Made by a program: the position numbers and the translations under genes. A stretch of 64,000 nt of DNA from Ancylobacter sp. WKF20 (GTDB lineage: Bacteria; Pseudomonadota; Alphaproteobacteria; Rhizobiales; Xanthobacteraceae): positions 930,001-994,000 of the forward strand of contig NZ_CP121679.1 in assembly GCF_029760895.1 (NCBI RefSeq). Direction: 5' to 3'. Below, piece by piece: positions 19,714 through 28,179 of this stretch. Position 1 is the first letter of the stretch; each line of letters begins with the position of its first letter. A model generated the notes under the pieces. The model searched no databases. It saw only the letters and a program-made list of their open reading frames with translations, and was not told where the DNA came from.

Positions 19714-21244
19714 GAAGGGGCTCCTCCCGGAGATCTTCGGACGTGCCCATCACCAGACGGACGATGGCGGTCTCGCTGATGCGCTCGCCGGCGAGTTCGC
19801 CGGCAAGGCGGCCCTGCCGCATCACCAGCACGCGGTCCGACAGGCCGAGGATTTCCGGCATGTCGGAGGAGATGACGATGACGCTGCGCCCCTGCCGCGC
19901 CAGCGCGTCGATGAAGGCGTAGATCTGGCTCTTGGTGCCCACATCGATGCCGCGCGTGGGCTCGTCGATGATGACGATCTCGGGGTTCGACAGCAGCGTC
20001 TTGGCGAGCAGCAACTTCTGCTGGTTGCCGCCCGAGAGATTGCCCACCCGCATATCCCGGCGCGGTGCGCGAATGTCGAAATCGGCGATGGCCTTGGTCA
20101 GCGCGGCTTCCTCGCGGGCTTCCGAAAGGAAGGGCGTGCCGAAGCGGGCGAGATCGGCGAGGGTGAGGTTTTCGCGCAGCGTCTTGTCGAGCAGCAGGCC
20201 GCGCTCCTTGCGGTCCTCGGTGAGGTAGGCGAGGCCATGGGCGGCGGCGTCTCGCACCGAGCGGATCGCGACGGGCTCACCATGGCGCAGCACGGTGCCG
20301 CTGGCGGGGCGCAGGCCGACCAGCCCTTCCGCGAGTTCGGTGCGGCCGGAGCCGACGAGACCGGAAATGCCGAGCACCTCGCCCCGCCGCAGGGTGAAGG
20401 AGATGTCGTGGACCAGCGGCGGGACGTTGAGGCCACGCAACTCCAGCGCGATCGCGCCGATCTCGTGGCGCCGCGCCGGGTAGATGTCCTCGAGGTCGCG
20501 CCCGACCATGGCGGTCGCCATGCCGTCCTCGCTGAGTTCCCCGCGCATGGCGCGCCGAACCACCGTGCCGTCGCGCAGCACGGTGATGCGGTCGGCGAGG
20601 CGCGAGACCTCGTCGAGCCGGTGCGAGGTGTAGAGCAGCGCCACGCCCTGCGCGCGCAGGCGGTCGATCTGGCGGAACAGGATGTCTACCTCCCGGCTGG
20701 TCAGCACGGCGGAGGGCTCGTCCATGATGAGCACGCGCGCCTTGCGGGCCAGCGCCTTGGCGATTTCCACCATCTGCCGGTCGGAGACGGGCAGGTCGCG
20801 GATGCGGGCATCGGGGCGGATGGTGCTGTCGAGCTGGTCGAGCAGCGCCTGCGTGCCCCGGCGCATCGCCGCGTGGTCGAGGAACAGGCCGCCGATCTCG
20901 CGGCCGAGCCAGATGTTCTCGCTCACGGTGAGGTCCGGGGCGAGATTGAATTCCTGATGGATGACGACGACGCCCTGAGCTTCCGCCTGCGCGCCGCTCA
21001 CATAGGGGGCCGGGCGGCCGTCAAGGCGCACCTCGCCCGCGCTCGGCGGGATAAACCCGCCGAGGATCTTCATGATGGTTGATTTGCCCGCGCCATTCTC
21101 GCCAATCAGCGCGTGGACCTCGCCCGCGCGCAGGGCGAAGTCGATGCCGTGCAGGATCTCGATCGGCCCGTAGCTCTTGCGCACGCCGACAAGTTCCAGC
21201 ACCGGCGCCGTGTCTCCGGCGCCGCCGGTCACAGGCTGACCCAC
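19706..21244 (-). CDS. Sugar ABC transporter ATPase with two ABC domains (RbsA/MglA family)
   Basis: 512 residues, the expected length for a fused double ATPase. Domain 1 has Walker A GENGAGKST and Walker B VLIMDEPSA. Domain 2 has the degenerate Walker A typical of the family (GLVGSGRTE), signature LSGGNQQK and Walker B IVIIDEPTRGID. The start is GTG at 21244; GTG 21232, which overlaps the upstream stop as GTGA, is equally possible and removes only four residues. The gene overlaps the dehydrogenase gene before it and the permease gene after it. Confidence 0.92.
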   Translation of the reverse strand: MGQPVTGGAGDTAPVLELVGVRKSYGPIEILHGIDFALRAGEVHALIGENGAGKSTIMKILGGFIPPSAGEVRLDGRPAPYVSGAQAEAQGVVVIHQEFNLAPDLTVSENIWLGREIGGLFLDHAAMRRGTQALLDQLDSTIRPDARIRDLPVSDRQMVEIAKALARKARVLIMDEPSAVLTSREVDILFRQIDRLRAQGVALLYTSHRLDEVSRLADRITVLRDGTVVRRAMRGELSEDGMATAMVGRDLEDIYPARRHEIGAIALELRGLNVPPLVHDISFTLRRGEVLGISGLVGSGRTELAEGLVGLRPASGTVLRHGEPVAIRSVRDAAAHGLAYLTEDRKERGLLLDKTLRENLTLADLARFGTPFLSEAREEAALTKAIADFDIRAPRRDMRVGNLSGGNQQKLLLAKTLLSNPEIVIIDEPTRGIDVGTKSQIYAFIDALARQGRSVIVISSDMPEILGLSDRVLVMRQGRLAGELAGERISETAIVRLVMGTSEDLREEPLHV

Positions 21245-22371
21245 GCGGCATTGCGGCGGGACGAGCGCACGCAGGCATCGACGAACCGCATGCCGGCGAG
21301 GCCGTCGGCCAGCGTGGGATAGAGCACCTCATCCGGCACGGGCTCGCCGGCCTGATGCGCGCGGATGGCACGCGCCGCCTCGGCATAGAGGTTGGCGAAG
21401 CCTTCGAGATAGCCCTCCGGGTGACCGGGCGGGATGCGGGAGACCCGCGCCGCTTCCGGTCCGCTCCCGGCACCATTGCGCGTGATGCGGCGCTTCGGCT
21501 CGCCGAAGGGGGTGAACCAGAGATAGTTCGGGTCTTCCTGCGCCCATTCCAGCCCACCCTTCTCGCCATAGACGCGCAGGCGCAGGCCGTTCTCATTGCC
21601 CGGCGCCACCTGGCTCGCCCACAGCATGCCGCGCGCCCCGCCTTCAAAGCGCAGCAGCACATGGGCGTTGTCGTCGAGCGCGCGGCCCGGCACGAAGGTC
21701 GAGAGGTCCGCGGCCAGCGCTTCGGGCATGAGGCCGGAGACGAAGCAGGCGAGGTTATAGGCGTGGGTGCCGATGTCGCCGGTCGCCCCGCCGGCGCCGG
21801 AGCGCTCCGGATCGGTGCGCCATTCGGCCTGTTTCGAGCCGTGCTTCTCGGCCGCCTCGGTCAGCCATTCCTGCACATATTCCACCTGCACCAGCCGCAG
21901 CCGGCCCAGCGTGCCGGCTTCCACCATGGCGCGGGCCTGCCGCACCATCGGGTAGCCGGTGTAATTATGGGTGAGGATGAACAGCGCCTTGGAGCGTTCC
22001 GCTGCAGCGGCGAGCTGCTTGGCCTCGGCAAGCGTCGCGGTTAGCGGCTTGTCGCAGATCACATGGATGCCGCGCTTCAGGAACTCAATGGCGGGCGCGG
22101 CGTGCCTGTGGTTCGGCGTGACGATGGCGACCGCCTCGATGCCGTCCTTGCGACGCGCCTCGGCGCGCGCCATGGCGCTGAAATCGTCATAGACGCGGGC
22201 GAGACCCAAGGCTTCGCCGGAGGCGCGGGACTTTTCCGGCGTCGAGGAGAGGGCGCCAGCGACGAGCTGGAACTCGCCGTCGAGCCGGGCGGCGATGCGG
22301 TGGACGGCGCCGATGAAGGCGCCTGTGCCGCCGCCGACCATGCCAAGACGAATAGGGGAGGGCGCGCTCAT
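21229..22371 (-). CDS. Gfo/Idh/MocA family oxidoreductase
   Basis: 380 residues from the ATG at 22371, which overlaps the isomerase stop as ATGA; the longer frame is unsupported. It has an N-terminal Rossmann fold (IRLGMVGGGTGAFIGAVHR), IVTPNHRHA, then CDKPL, the usual catalytic-lysine motif (EKP in most members). The C-terminal half is the alpha/beta dimerisation domain, with GDIGTHAYNLA carrying the conserved Asp and His. It is an NAD(P)-dependent sugar or cyclitol dehydrogenase acting in the cytoplasm. Paired with the TIM-barrel isomerase and a sugar importer, it probably oxidises the imported sugar to a keto sugar. Confidence 0.9.
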   Translation of the reverse strand: MSAPSPIRLGMVGGGTGAFIGAVHRIAARLDGEFQLVAGALSSTPEKSRASGEALGLARVYDDFSAMARAEARRKDGIEAVAIVTPNHRHAAPAIEFLKRGIHVICDKPLTATLAEAKQLAAAAERSKALFILTHNYTGYPMVRQARAMVEAGTLGRLRLVQVEYVQEWLTEAAEKHGSKQAEWRTDPERSGAGGATGDIGTHAYNLACFVSGLMPEALAADLSTFVPGRALDDNAHVLLRFEGGARGMLWASQVAPGNENGLRLRVYGEKGGLEWAQEDPNYLWFTPFGEPKRRITRNGAGSGPEAARVSRIPPGHPEGYLEGFANLYAEAARAIRAHQAGEPVPDEVLYPTLADGLAGMRFVDACVRSSRRNAAWVSL

Positions 22372-23426
22372 CGGTCGAGACCCAGCAGGCGGCGATTGGC
22401 GGCCCGGTCGGTGCCTGAGCTGGCGAAATCGTCGAACGCCTTCTCTGTCACGCGGATGATGTGGCTTTTCACGAAGGCTGCGCCCTCGCGCGCGCCGTCT
22501 TCCGGGTGCTTGAGGCAGCATTCCCACTCGACGACCGCCCAGCCGTCGAAATCCATCGCCGCGAGCTTGGAGAAGATGGCGCCGAAATCCACCTGCCCGT
22601 CACCCGGGCTGCGGAAGCGGCCGGCCCTGTTCACCCAGCTCTGATAGCCGCCATAGACGCCCTTGCGGCCGGTCGGGTTGAACTCGGCATCCTTGACGTG
22701 GAACATGCCGATGCGCTCGGCATAGATGTCGAGATGGTCGAGATAATCGAGCTGCTGCAGCACGTAATGCGAGGGGTCGTAGAGCATCTTGGCGCGCGGA
22801 TGCCCGCCGACGCGCTCCAGAAACATCTCGAACGTGTCGCCGTCGTGCAGATCCTCGCCCGGATGGATCTCGAAGCAGATGTCGACGCCGCAGGCATCGG
22901 CATGGTCGAGCAGCGGGCGCCAGCGGCGCGCCAACTCGTCGAACGCCTCCTCGACCAGTCCCGCCGGACGTTGCGGCCACGGATAGACATAGGGCCAGGC
23001 CAGCGCGCCGGAAAAGCTGACCATGGCGGTGAGGCCGAGGTTCTGCGAGGCGGTGAGCGCCTTCTTCACCTGTTCGACCGCCCATTCCTGCCGCGCCGCC
23101 GGATTGCCGCGCACCTCGGGCGCCGCGAAGCCGTCGAACATCGTGTCATAGGCGGGGTGGACCGCGACGAGCTGGCCTTGGAGATGGGTAGAGAGCTCGG
23201 TGACGGCGACGCCGTTCTCACGCCCTTTGCCGGCCCAATCCTCGCACCAGCCGCGTGAGGCGGCCGCCTGATCGAGGTCGAGGATGCGGGGATCATTCGT
23301 CGGCACCTGCACGCCGACATAGCTGCAATCGGCGGCCCAACGAGTGATGCTGTCCCAGGAATTGAATGGCGCATCCGCGCCAAGGAATTGGGCCAGGAAG
23401 AGTCCTGGTCCCTTGATCGTGCGCAT
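22368..23426 (-). CDS. Sugar phosphate isomerase/epimerase (AP endonuclease 2-type TIM barrel)
   Basis: 352 residues from the ATG at 23426, which has an excellent GGGAGGA Shine-Dalgarno sequence; a longer frame back to 23543 would run through the operators. Family features are ICFEIHPGEDLHDGDTFEMF (metal-binding Glu and His), LYDPSHY and FHVKDAEF. It is the first gene of the sugar operon, directly behind two LacI-type operators. Members include IolE/IolI and keto-sugar epimerases. With the adjacent Gfo/Idh/MocA enzyme it may convert a cyclitol or 3-keto sugar, which is inference. Confidence 0.88.
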   Translation of the reverse strand: MRTIKGPGLFLAQFLGADAPFNSWDSITRWAADCSYVGVQVPTNDPRILDLDQAAASRGWCEDWAGKGRENGVAVTELSTHLQGQLVAVHPAYDTMFDGFAAPEVRGNPAARQEWAVEQVKKALTASQNLGLTAMVSFSGALAWPYVYPWPQRPAGLVEEAFDELARRWRPLLDHADACGVDICFEIHPGEDLHDGDTFEMFLERVGGHPRAKMLYDPSHYVLQQLDYLDHLDIYAERIGMFHVKDAEFNPTGRKGVYGGYQSWVNRAGRFRSPGDGQVDFGAIFSKLAAMDFDGWAVVEWECCLKHPEDGAREGAAFVKSHIIRVTEKAFDDFASSGTDRAANRRLLGLDR

Positions 23427-23466
23427 GGGTCCTCCCGACCGGCTGCGTGGGCCTAACCGTTGCTTT

Positions 23467-23514
23467 TTGTAATCGGTTGCACCTAGCGTAACGGAAGTTT
23501 GTAATCGATTGCAA
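23467..23514. promoter_or_regulatory. Tandem LacI-family operators
   Basis: TTGTAATCGGTTGCA (23467-23481) and TTGTAATCGATTGCAA (23499-23514) are near-identical pseudo-palindromes centred on CG, the usual layout of LacI/GalR operators. Their start points are 32 bases apart, about three helical turns, so two repressor dimers could bind on one face. They lie between the isomerase gene and the divergent lacI-type gene and should control both directions, including autoregulation. Confidence 0.8.
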
Positions 23515-23568
23515 GCGCCCCTCGCTCCCGATTGCCGCCGCACCGTCGCGCGGGGTATGGAGGGCTTA

Positions 23569-24621
23569 ATGGAACACCATCTGCGCCGCCCGCCGCTGCC
23601 ATCGTCCGAACCGGCTGACCGCTCTGCTCCGCGTCAGGCGACGCCACGCCTTGCTGACGTCGCGCGCCTAGCCGGCGTCTCGACGGCGACGGTGAGCCGC
23701 GTTTTGTCCAATCCCGAGGTGGTGACAGTCGAGACGCGGCAGCGGGTGGAGGAGGCGATCCGCGCCACGGGCTACCGGCTGAACCACGCCGCGCGCAATC
23801 TGCGCCACCGGCGCACCGGCGGGGTGGTGGCGCTGGTGCCGGATCTCTCCAACCCGTTCTTCTCGCAAATCCTCGCCGGCATGTCGGCCGTGCTGGCGCC
23901 GGCGAGCTACAACCTGCTGATCGCCGACACGCGGGCGATGAGCGCGGAATCGATCCTGGGCTATGCCGAGCCGAGCCGGGCGGACGGGCTGATCGTGCTC
24001 GACGGCGCGGTTCCGCTCGAGCGTTACGAGCCGCGCATCCCGCTGGTGCTGGCCTGCGAATGGATCCCCGGCCTCACCGCGCCGCGGGTGAAGATCGACA
24101 ACCGCGCCGCCGCCGCGCTGGCGGTCGACCATCTCGTCGCGCTCGGCCATCGCCACATCGGCCATGTCGCCGGCCCGCCCGAGAATGTGCTGACGCAGGC
24201 CCGCCTCGCCGGTACGGAGCAGGCCCTCAAGGCGCATGGCCTGCCGGCGCCGCTGGTGCTGCCGGGCGACTTCTCGCTCGATTCCGGCCGTCGCGCCGGG
24301 GCGGCCTGGCTCGCTCTGCCGGAGGCGGAACGTCCGCGCGCCATGACCTTCTCCAGCGACGCCATGGCCTGCGGCTTCATCGGCGAGGTGCAGCATCGCG
24401 GCCTCGCCGTGCCGCGTGATGTCTCGGTGATGGGTTTCGACGACATCGAGCTGGTCGCCCATATGACGCCGGCGCTCTCCACCATCCGCCAGCCGCGCGA
24501 GGCCATCGGCCGCCGCGCCGCCCAGCTTCTGCTCGACCTGATCGCCGGCACCGACACGGCGGAGGATGTCATCCTTCCCGTGGAGCTGGTGCTGCGCGCC
24601 AGCACGGCGGCGCCGGGTTAG
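23569..24621 (+). CDS. LacI-family transcriptional regulator
   Basis: 350 residues from the ATG at 23569, four bases after GGAGGG; upstream in-frame starts overlap the operator. The helix-turn-helix is textbook: LADVARLAGVSTATVSRVLS, then a hinge helix with NHAARNLRHRRTG. The sugar-binding core follows, with VALVPDLSNPFFSQIL, VDHLVALGHRHIGHVAG, and DVSVMGFDDIELVAHMTPAL. It is divergent from the sugar ABC/dehydrogenase operon and is the obvious candidate to bind the two operators. The inducer is presumably the imported sugar or its first product. Two bases separate it from the convergent glycosyltransferase. Confidence 0.93.
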   Translation: MEHHLRRPPLPSSEPADRSAPRQATPRLADVARLAGVSTATVSRVLSNPEVVTVETRQRVEEAIRATGYRLNHAARNLRHRRTGGVVALVPDLSNPFFSQILAGMSAVLAPASYNLLIADTRAMSAESILGYAEPSRADGLIVLDGAVPLERYEPRIPLVLACEWIPGLTAPRVKIDNRAAAALAVDHLVALGHRHIGHVAGPPENVLTQARLAGTEQALKAHGLPAPLVLPGDFSLDSGRRAGAAWLALPEAERPRAMTFSSDAMACGFIGEVQHRGLAVPRDVSVMGFDDIELVAHMTPALSTIRQPREAIGRRAAQLLLDLIAGTDTAEDVILPVELVLRASTAAPG

Positions 24622-24623
24622 AG

Positions 24624-25919
24624 CTAGGCCGTCTCCACCGTGACCGGCAGGCGAGTCAGCACGGCTTCCGCCGCGCGGGTGACGCCGGGATCGGCCTTCA
24701 TCCGGGCGGAGATCGCCTTCAGCCGCGCCCGCAGCGCGTGATCCTCCAGCAGCTCCGTGATGGTCGCGCGCAGCCCGTCCGGCGACCAGTCGGAGCGGTG
24801 CATGGCGCGGCCGACGCCGGTGTCCTGCGTGCGGCGGGCATTGTCATGGCCGTCCCAGCAATAGGGCATGACCAGCGAGGGCACGCCGTGAAACAGCGCC
24901 TCGCAGAACGAGTTGTTGCCACCATGGTGGATGAACAGCGCGGATTGCGCGACCACCGAGGGCTGGGGAAACCAGCTTCCCAGGAACACATTGTCCGGCA
25001 CCCGGCGATAGGCATCCATGAAGCCGCCGACATTCACATAGAAGCGGGCGCGCAAGCTTGCGAACACCTCGATCATCCGGCCGATCTGCTCGGTGTCGAT
25101 CGCCCCGAGGCTGCCGAAGCTCATATAGACCAGCGGCCCCTCATTCACCGGCAAAGGCGGGGGATCGAACGGCACTTCCTCGCGCACGCAGCCTTCCAGG
25201 AAGACGAACAACTCCCCCGGCAGCGCCTGCGCGCGCTCATAGCGTACGGCGGAGGGCGCGAGCAGCAGGTTCAGCCAGTCGGAATTCTCCAGAAATTGTC
25301 CGGCCGGCAGCGGGCGCAGGCCGCGGGCGCGGCGAAACGCGTTGTAGCGGTTATGGGCGGGCTTGAGAATCGCGGCCGCCGCCTTCTCCCACGCCGCGCG
25401 GCCCGCCGCATCCTCCGGCGACAGGCCGGAGAGATAGGGCGGCACAAGCGGGTCGGGGATCTCCGTCTCGGCGCAGGAGACGACGCGCGCCCAGGGTTTC
25501 CCCGACCGCAGGATCGCCGGGAACATGATGACATTGTCGAGCAGGATCGCGTCCGGCTGGATCTGGCCGAGCAGCGCCTCCAGCGAGTCCTCGACCGCGA
25601 TCACCGTATCGACGATCGCCTCCCAGGTCGGGGCGACATAGGCCTCGAGCTGGTTGAGCGGCGACAGGTCAAAATGGGCGAGGTGGGTGTTGACGAAATT
25701 CTGCCAGTAGGTCTCCCCGCGCCCCTGCGCCGCCGCCGGTTCCGGCTGCAGGTGATATTCGCGAAAGCCATATTCGGCGAACACGCCGGTGAAGCCGGGA
25801 TGGCAGAGAAACACCGGCTCCGCCCCGCGCGCCGCCAGCTCGCGGGCGATGCCGACGCAGTTGAGCGCGGCGCCGAAGCTCGCTTCGGGAAACAGGGCGA
25901 TGACGGGTGGGCGGGTCAC
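24624..25919 (-). CDS. UGT/MurG-like glycosyltransferase, paralogue of the gene at 30945
   Basis: 431 residues from a GTG start that overlaps the regulator stop as GTGA. It is a GT-B fold glycosyltransferase of the UGT/macrolide type. The N-domain begins IALFPEASFGAALNCVGIA. The C-domain has VYMSFGSLGAID, SWFPQPSVVAQ and IHHGGNNSFCEALFHGVP, then PYCWDGHDNARR, which together match the nucleotide-sugar-binding signature. No signal peptide is present, so it is cytoplasmic. Its close paralogue lies 5 kb away across the transporter genes. I infer that both transfer a sugar from a UDP-sugar to a small molecule. It is co-transcribed with the GntR gene, which precedes it. Confidence 0.82.
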   Translation of the reverse strand: MTRPPVIALFPEASFGAALNCVGIARELAARGAEPVFLCHPGFTGVFAEYGFREYHLQPEPAAAQGRGETYWQNFVNTHLAHFDLSPLNQLEAYVAPTWEAIVDTVIAVEDSLEALLGQIQPDAILLDNVIMFPAILRSGKPWARVVSCAETEIPDPLVPPYLSGLSPEDAAGRAAWEKAAAAILKPAHNRYNAFRRARGLRPLPAGQFLENSDWLNLLLAPSAVRYERAQALPGELFVFLEGCVREEVPFDPPPLPVNEGPLVYMSFGSLGAIDTEQIGRMIEVFASLRARFYVNVGGFMDAYRRVPDNVFLGSWFPQPSVVAQSALFIHHGGNNSFCEALFHGVPSLVMPYCWDGHDNARRTQDTGVGRAMHRSDWSPDGLRATITELLEDHALRARLKAISARMKADPGVTRAAEAVLTRLPVTVETA

Positions 25920-26878
25920 GAGGCCGTTCCTTTGATGCGTGCGCCGGCCTGTTGCGGGCCTCTCAGCAGCGGGGACATGCCGCGCCCGGCGGCTTCCGGT
26001 CGGCGAATCCCCGAGCGACGCAAATGCAGCACCATCTGGTCGGCGGCAAGCTCAAGCTGGTTGCGCTCCAGGCTGTCGAGAATGTCGAGATGTTCCTCCA
26101 TCGCCTGGCGCTGGCGGAAGGGCGGGGCGGCGGCTTCCTTCTGCGCCATGCGCCGCAGCCGGTGATGCGCCAGCAGCGTGCCCTGCACGAAGCGGTTGGC
26201 CGAGCCTTCCGCGATCATCACATGGAAGTCGATATCGAGGCGCTGGAAGCCGGCGGCGGTGAGCCGGCTGTCCGGCAGGTCCTGAAAGGCGCGCATCTGC
26301 GCCCTGAGCGCGCTGGCGCGGGTGGGGTCGAGCGTGAAGCCCGACGTGAGGATCGCCTGCGGCTCCAGCGTGAGGCGGAAGGCGAAGCTTTCGGCGATGG
26401 CGCGGGGCGTGTCGAGCAGGGGCTGGAACGCCCAGGCGCTGCCGGGAAGCTGGGTGACTATACCGTCACGTGCCAGTACTTTTAGCGCATTCAGTACCTC
26501 AACGCGCGACACGGAATACCGCCGGGCGAGGGCGCTGACGGATTGCACGTCGGCGATGCGGCGGGCGGAGCGGTCGGCGAGGATGCGGGTGAACAGGCCC
26601 TGTTCGAGATCCTCGACCCCGACCTTCGCCTCGCTCAGTCCATCCTGAGCGCCCTGGGAGAGGAAATAGCCCGCCTCTTCCTTCCAGATTAGAATATTAT
26701 TCTTTTCCAGTATCTTGAAGGCGGATCTTATCGGCGTACGCGAGACGCCGCAGGCGTCGGCAATCGCCTGCTCGGGCATGTGCTCGCCGGCCTTCATGCC
26801 GCGATCAAGCGCCAGCGTGATGATCTGCTGGGCGAGCGACACATGGTTGTGGCGGGCGGCGCGGCGGCGTCCGGCCAT
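25916..26878 (-). CDS. GntR-family regulator with an extra winged-helix segment and FCD-like domain
   Basis: 320 residues. Residues about 10-75 are the GntR winged helix (AGEHMPEQAIADACGVSRTP, then AFKILEKNNIL). Residues about 85-150 look like a second winged helix: ALARRYSVSRVEVLNALKVL followed by a wing. The rest is helical and resembles an FCD ligand-binding domain, with DIDFHVMIAEGSANRFV as its Asp/His-containing core. Typical FadR/FCD regulators are about 230 residues with one winged helix, so the extra segment is notable. It is divergent from the binding-protein gene at 27044 and is the likely regulator of the whole 24.6-39.6 kb locus; the ligand is probably the imported amine or an intermediate. 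Confidence 0.85.
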   Translation of the reverse strand: MAGRRRAARHNHVSLAQQIITLALDRGMKAGEHMPEQAIADACGVSRTPIRSAFKILEKNNILIWKEEAGYFLSQGAQDGLSEAKVGVEDLEQGLFTRILADRSARRIADVQSVSALARRYSVSRVEVLNALKVLARDGIVTQLPGSAWAFQPLLDTPRAIAESFAFRLTLEPQAILTSGFTLDPTRASALRAQMRAFQDLPDSRLTAAGFQRLDIDFHVMIAEGSANRFVQGTLLAHHRLRRMAQKEAAAPPFRQRQAMEEHLDILDSLERNQLELAADQMVLHLRRSGIRRPEAAGRGMSPLLRGPQQAGARIKGTAS

Positions 26879-26931
26879 GGCATCCTCCCGGCGGCACCCC
26901 GGAGTCGGGGGACGTTCGCCAAAGAACCAAG

Positions 26932-26949
26932 AATACAGTTTGACGTATT
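26932..26949. promoter_or_regulatory. Putative GntR operator overlapping a -35 box
   Basis: AATAC (26932-26936), eight bases, GTATT (26945-26949) is an inverted repeat in the divergent spacer. TTGACG (26940-26945) inside it resembles a plus-strand -35, with TACTCT (26964-26969) as a weak -10. Binding here would repress the transporter operon and could affect gntR itself. Confidence 0.4.
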
Positions 26950-27043
26950 TTTCCGCTTATTCGTACTCTCCCAATCAGCGGTCATCAAGAACCGCTTTCC
27001 TTCCGAGAACCACCGAATTGGTGGGGGACAACAGGAGTTTGCC

Positions 27044-28090
27044 ATGGTGGGGATTTCCTGCCGTGCGGTGGCCATTGCCGGCATGGCTCTGGGCCTCACC
27101 GCCTTTGCCGCGAGCGCGGATCCGCTCGTGATCTCGAACTGGGACGGCTATCTCGCCCCCGACGCGATCAAGCAGTTCAACGAGGCCACCGGCAACAGCG
27201 CCGAGCTGGTGCTGCACGCCACCAATGAAGAGATCATGGGCAAGCTCATTGCCGCCAAGGGCAAGGGCTATGACGTGGTCTTCGTCTCCTCGCCCTTCGC
27301 CGAGGTGCTGCACAATCTCGGCCTCGCCGAGGAGCTGGATCATTCCAAGCTGCCGAACCTGAAGAACCTCTACCCGGAGGCGACGACCCTCGCCCATGAC
27401 AAGGGCAACACCTTCTCCGTGCCCTATACCTGGGGCACGACGGGGCTGTGCTACCGCTCGGACCTGACCCCCGCGCCGACCTCCTGGAACGACCTCCTGA
27501 AGCCGACTGACGCTCTCAAGGGCAAGACCACCATGCTGGCGACCGATCGCTGGCTGCTGGCGGCGGGCTTCCTGTCGGAGGGTTATTCGGTCAACGAGAC
27601 CGACAAGGCCAAGCTGCAGCAGACCCGCGACCTGCTGATCGCCGCCAAGAAGACCCTGCTCGCCTATGACGATACGACCTTCTACTCGAAGCTGGTGTCG
27701 GGCGAGGCGCAGCTCGTGCAGGCCTGGGACGGCTGGTGCAATTACGGCATCACCGAGAACCCGCAGATCAAGTACGTGATCCCCAAGGAGGGCTCCGACC
27801 TCTGGGTGGACACGATGGTGATCCTCAAGGCGTCCGAGCATAAGGATGCGGCTTACGCCTTCATCAACTCCATGCTGGACGGTAAGACCCATCGCTGGGC
27901 GGCCGAGAACATCCTCTACAAGGTGCCGAACAAGGCGGCGATGGAGGGTCTCGACCCGGCGCTGCTGCAGAAGTACCCGAACATGACGATGACCTCGGCC
28001 GAGTTGCTCAAGCATGAGCAGCTGCGCGATGTCGGCGCGGCGCAGCGCGATTATTCGCGCACCGTGTCCGAGATCATGGCCGCGAACTGA
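27044..28090 (+). CDS. Polyamine-type ABC transporter substrate-binding protein (PotD/PotF family)
   Basis: 348 residues from the ATG at 27044, with AGGAG seven bases upstream and a signal peptide cleaved near AASADP. The longer frame runs through the promoter. Family features are LVISNWDGYLAPDAIKQFNE at the mature N-terminus, VPYTWGTTGLCYRSD, and TMVILKASEHKDAAYAFIN near the C-terminus. The bound ligand in this family is usually putrescine, spermidine or another amine or amino acid. It is the first gene of the rightward operon; a stable hairpin follows it, so it is probably made in excess over the membrane components. Confidence 0.88.
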   Translation: MVGISCRAVAIAGMALGLTAFAASADPLVISNWDGYLAPDAIKQFNEATGNSAELVLHATNEEIMGKLIAAKGKGYDVVFVSSPFAEVLHNLGLAEELDHSKLPNLKNLYPEATTLAHDKGNTFSVPYTWGTTGLCYRSDLTPAPTSWNDLLKPTDALKGKTTMLATDRWLLAAGFLSEGYSVNETDKAKLQQTRDLLIAAKKTLLAYDDTTFYSKLVSGEAQLVQAWDGWCNYGITENPQIKYVIPKEGSDLWVDTMVILKASEHKDAAYAFINSMLDGKTHRWAAENILYKVPNKAAMEGLDPALLQKYPNMTMTSAELLKHEQLRDVGAAQRDYSRTVSEIMAAN

Positions 28091-28107
28091 CCCGACCGAC
28101 GGATCGC

Positions 28108-28134
28108 GCCGCTCCCGCCACAAGCGGGGGCGGC
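28108..28134 (+). terminator. Intra-operon hairpin between binding-protein and permease genes
   Basis: GCCGCTCCCGC (28108-28118), loop CACAA, GCGGGGGCGGC (28124-28134): an 11-bp stem with one G-U wobble, followed by CTTCC. It is probably an attenuator or an mRNA-stabilising hairpin that sets the stoichiometry of binding protein to permease, since the downstream genes are on the same strand. Confidence 0.55.
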
Positions 28135-28179
28135 CTTCCACCGCGCCGTTACCGGCGTGCCTGACGGTGCCTGAACCCG

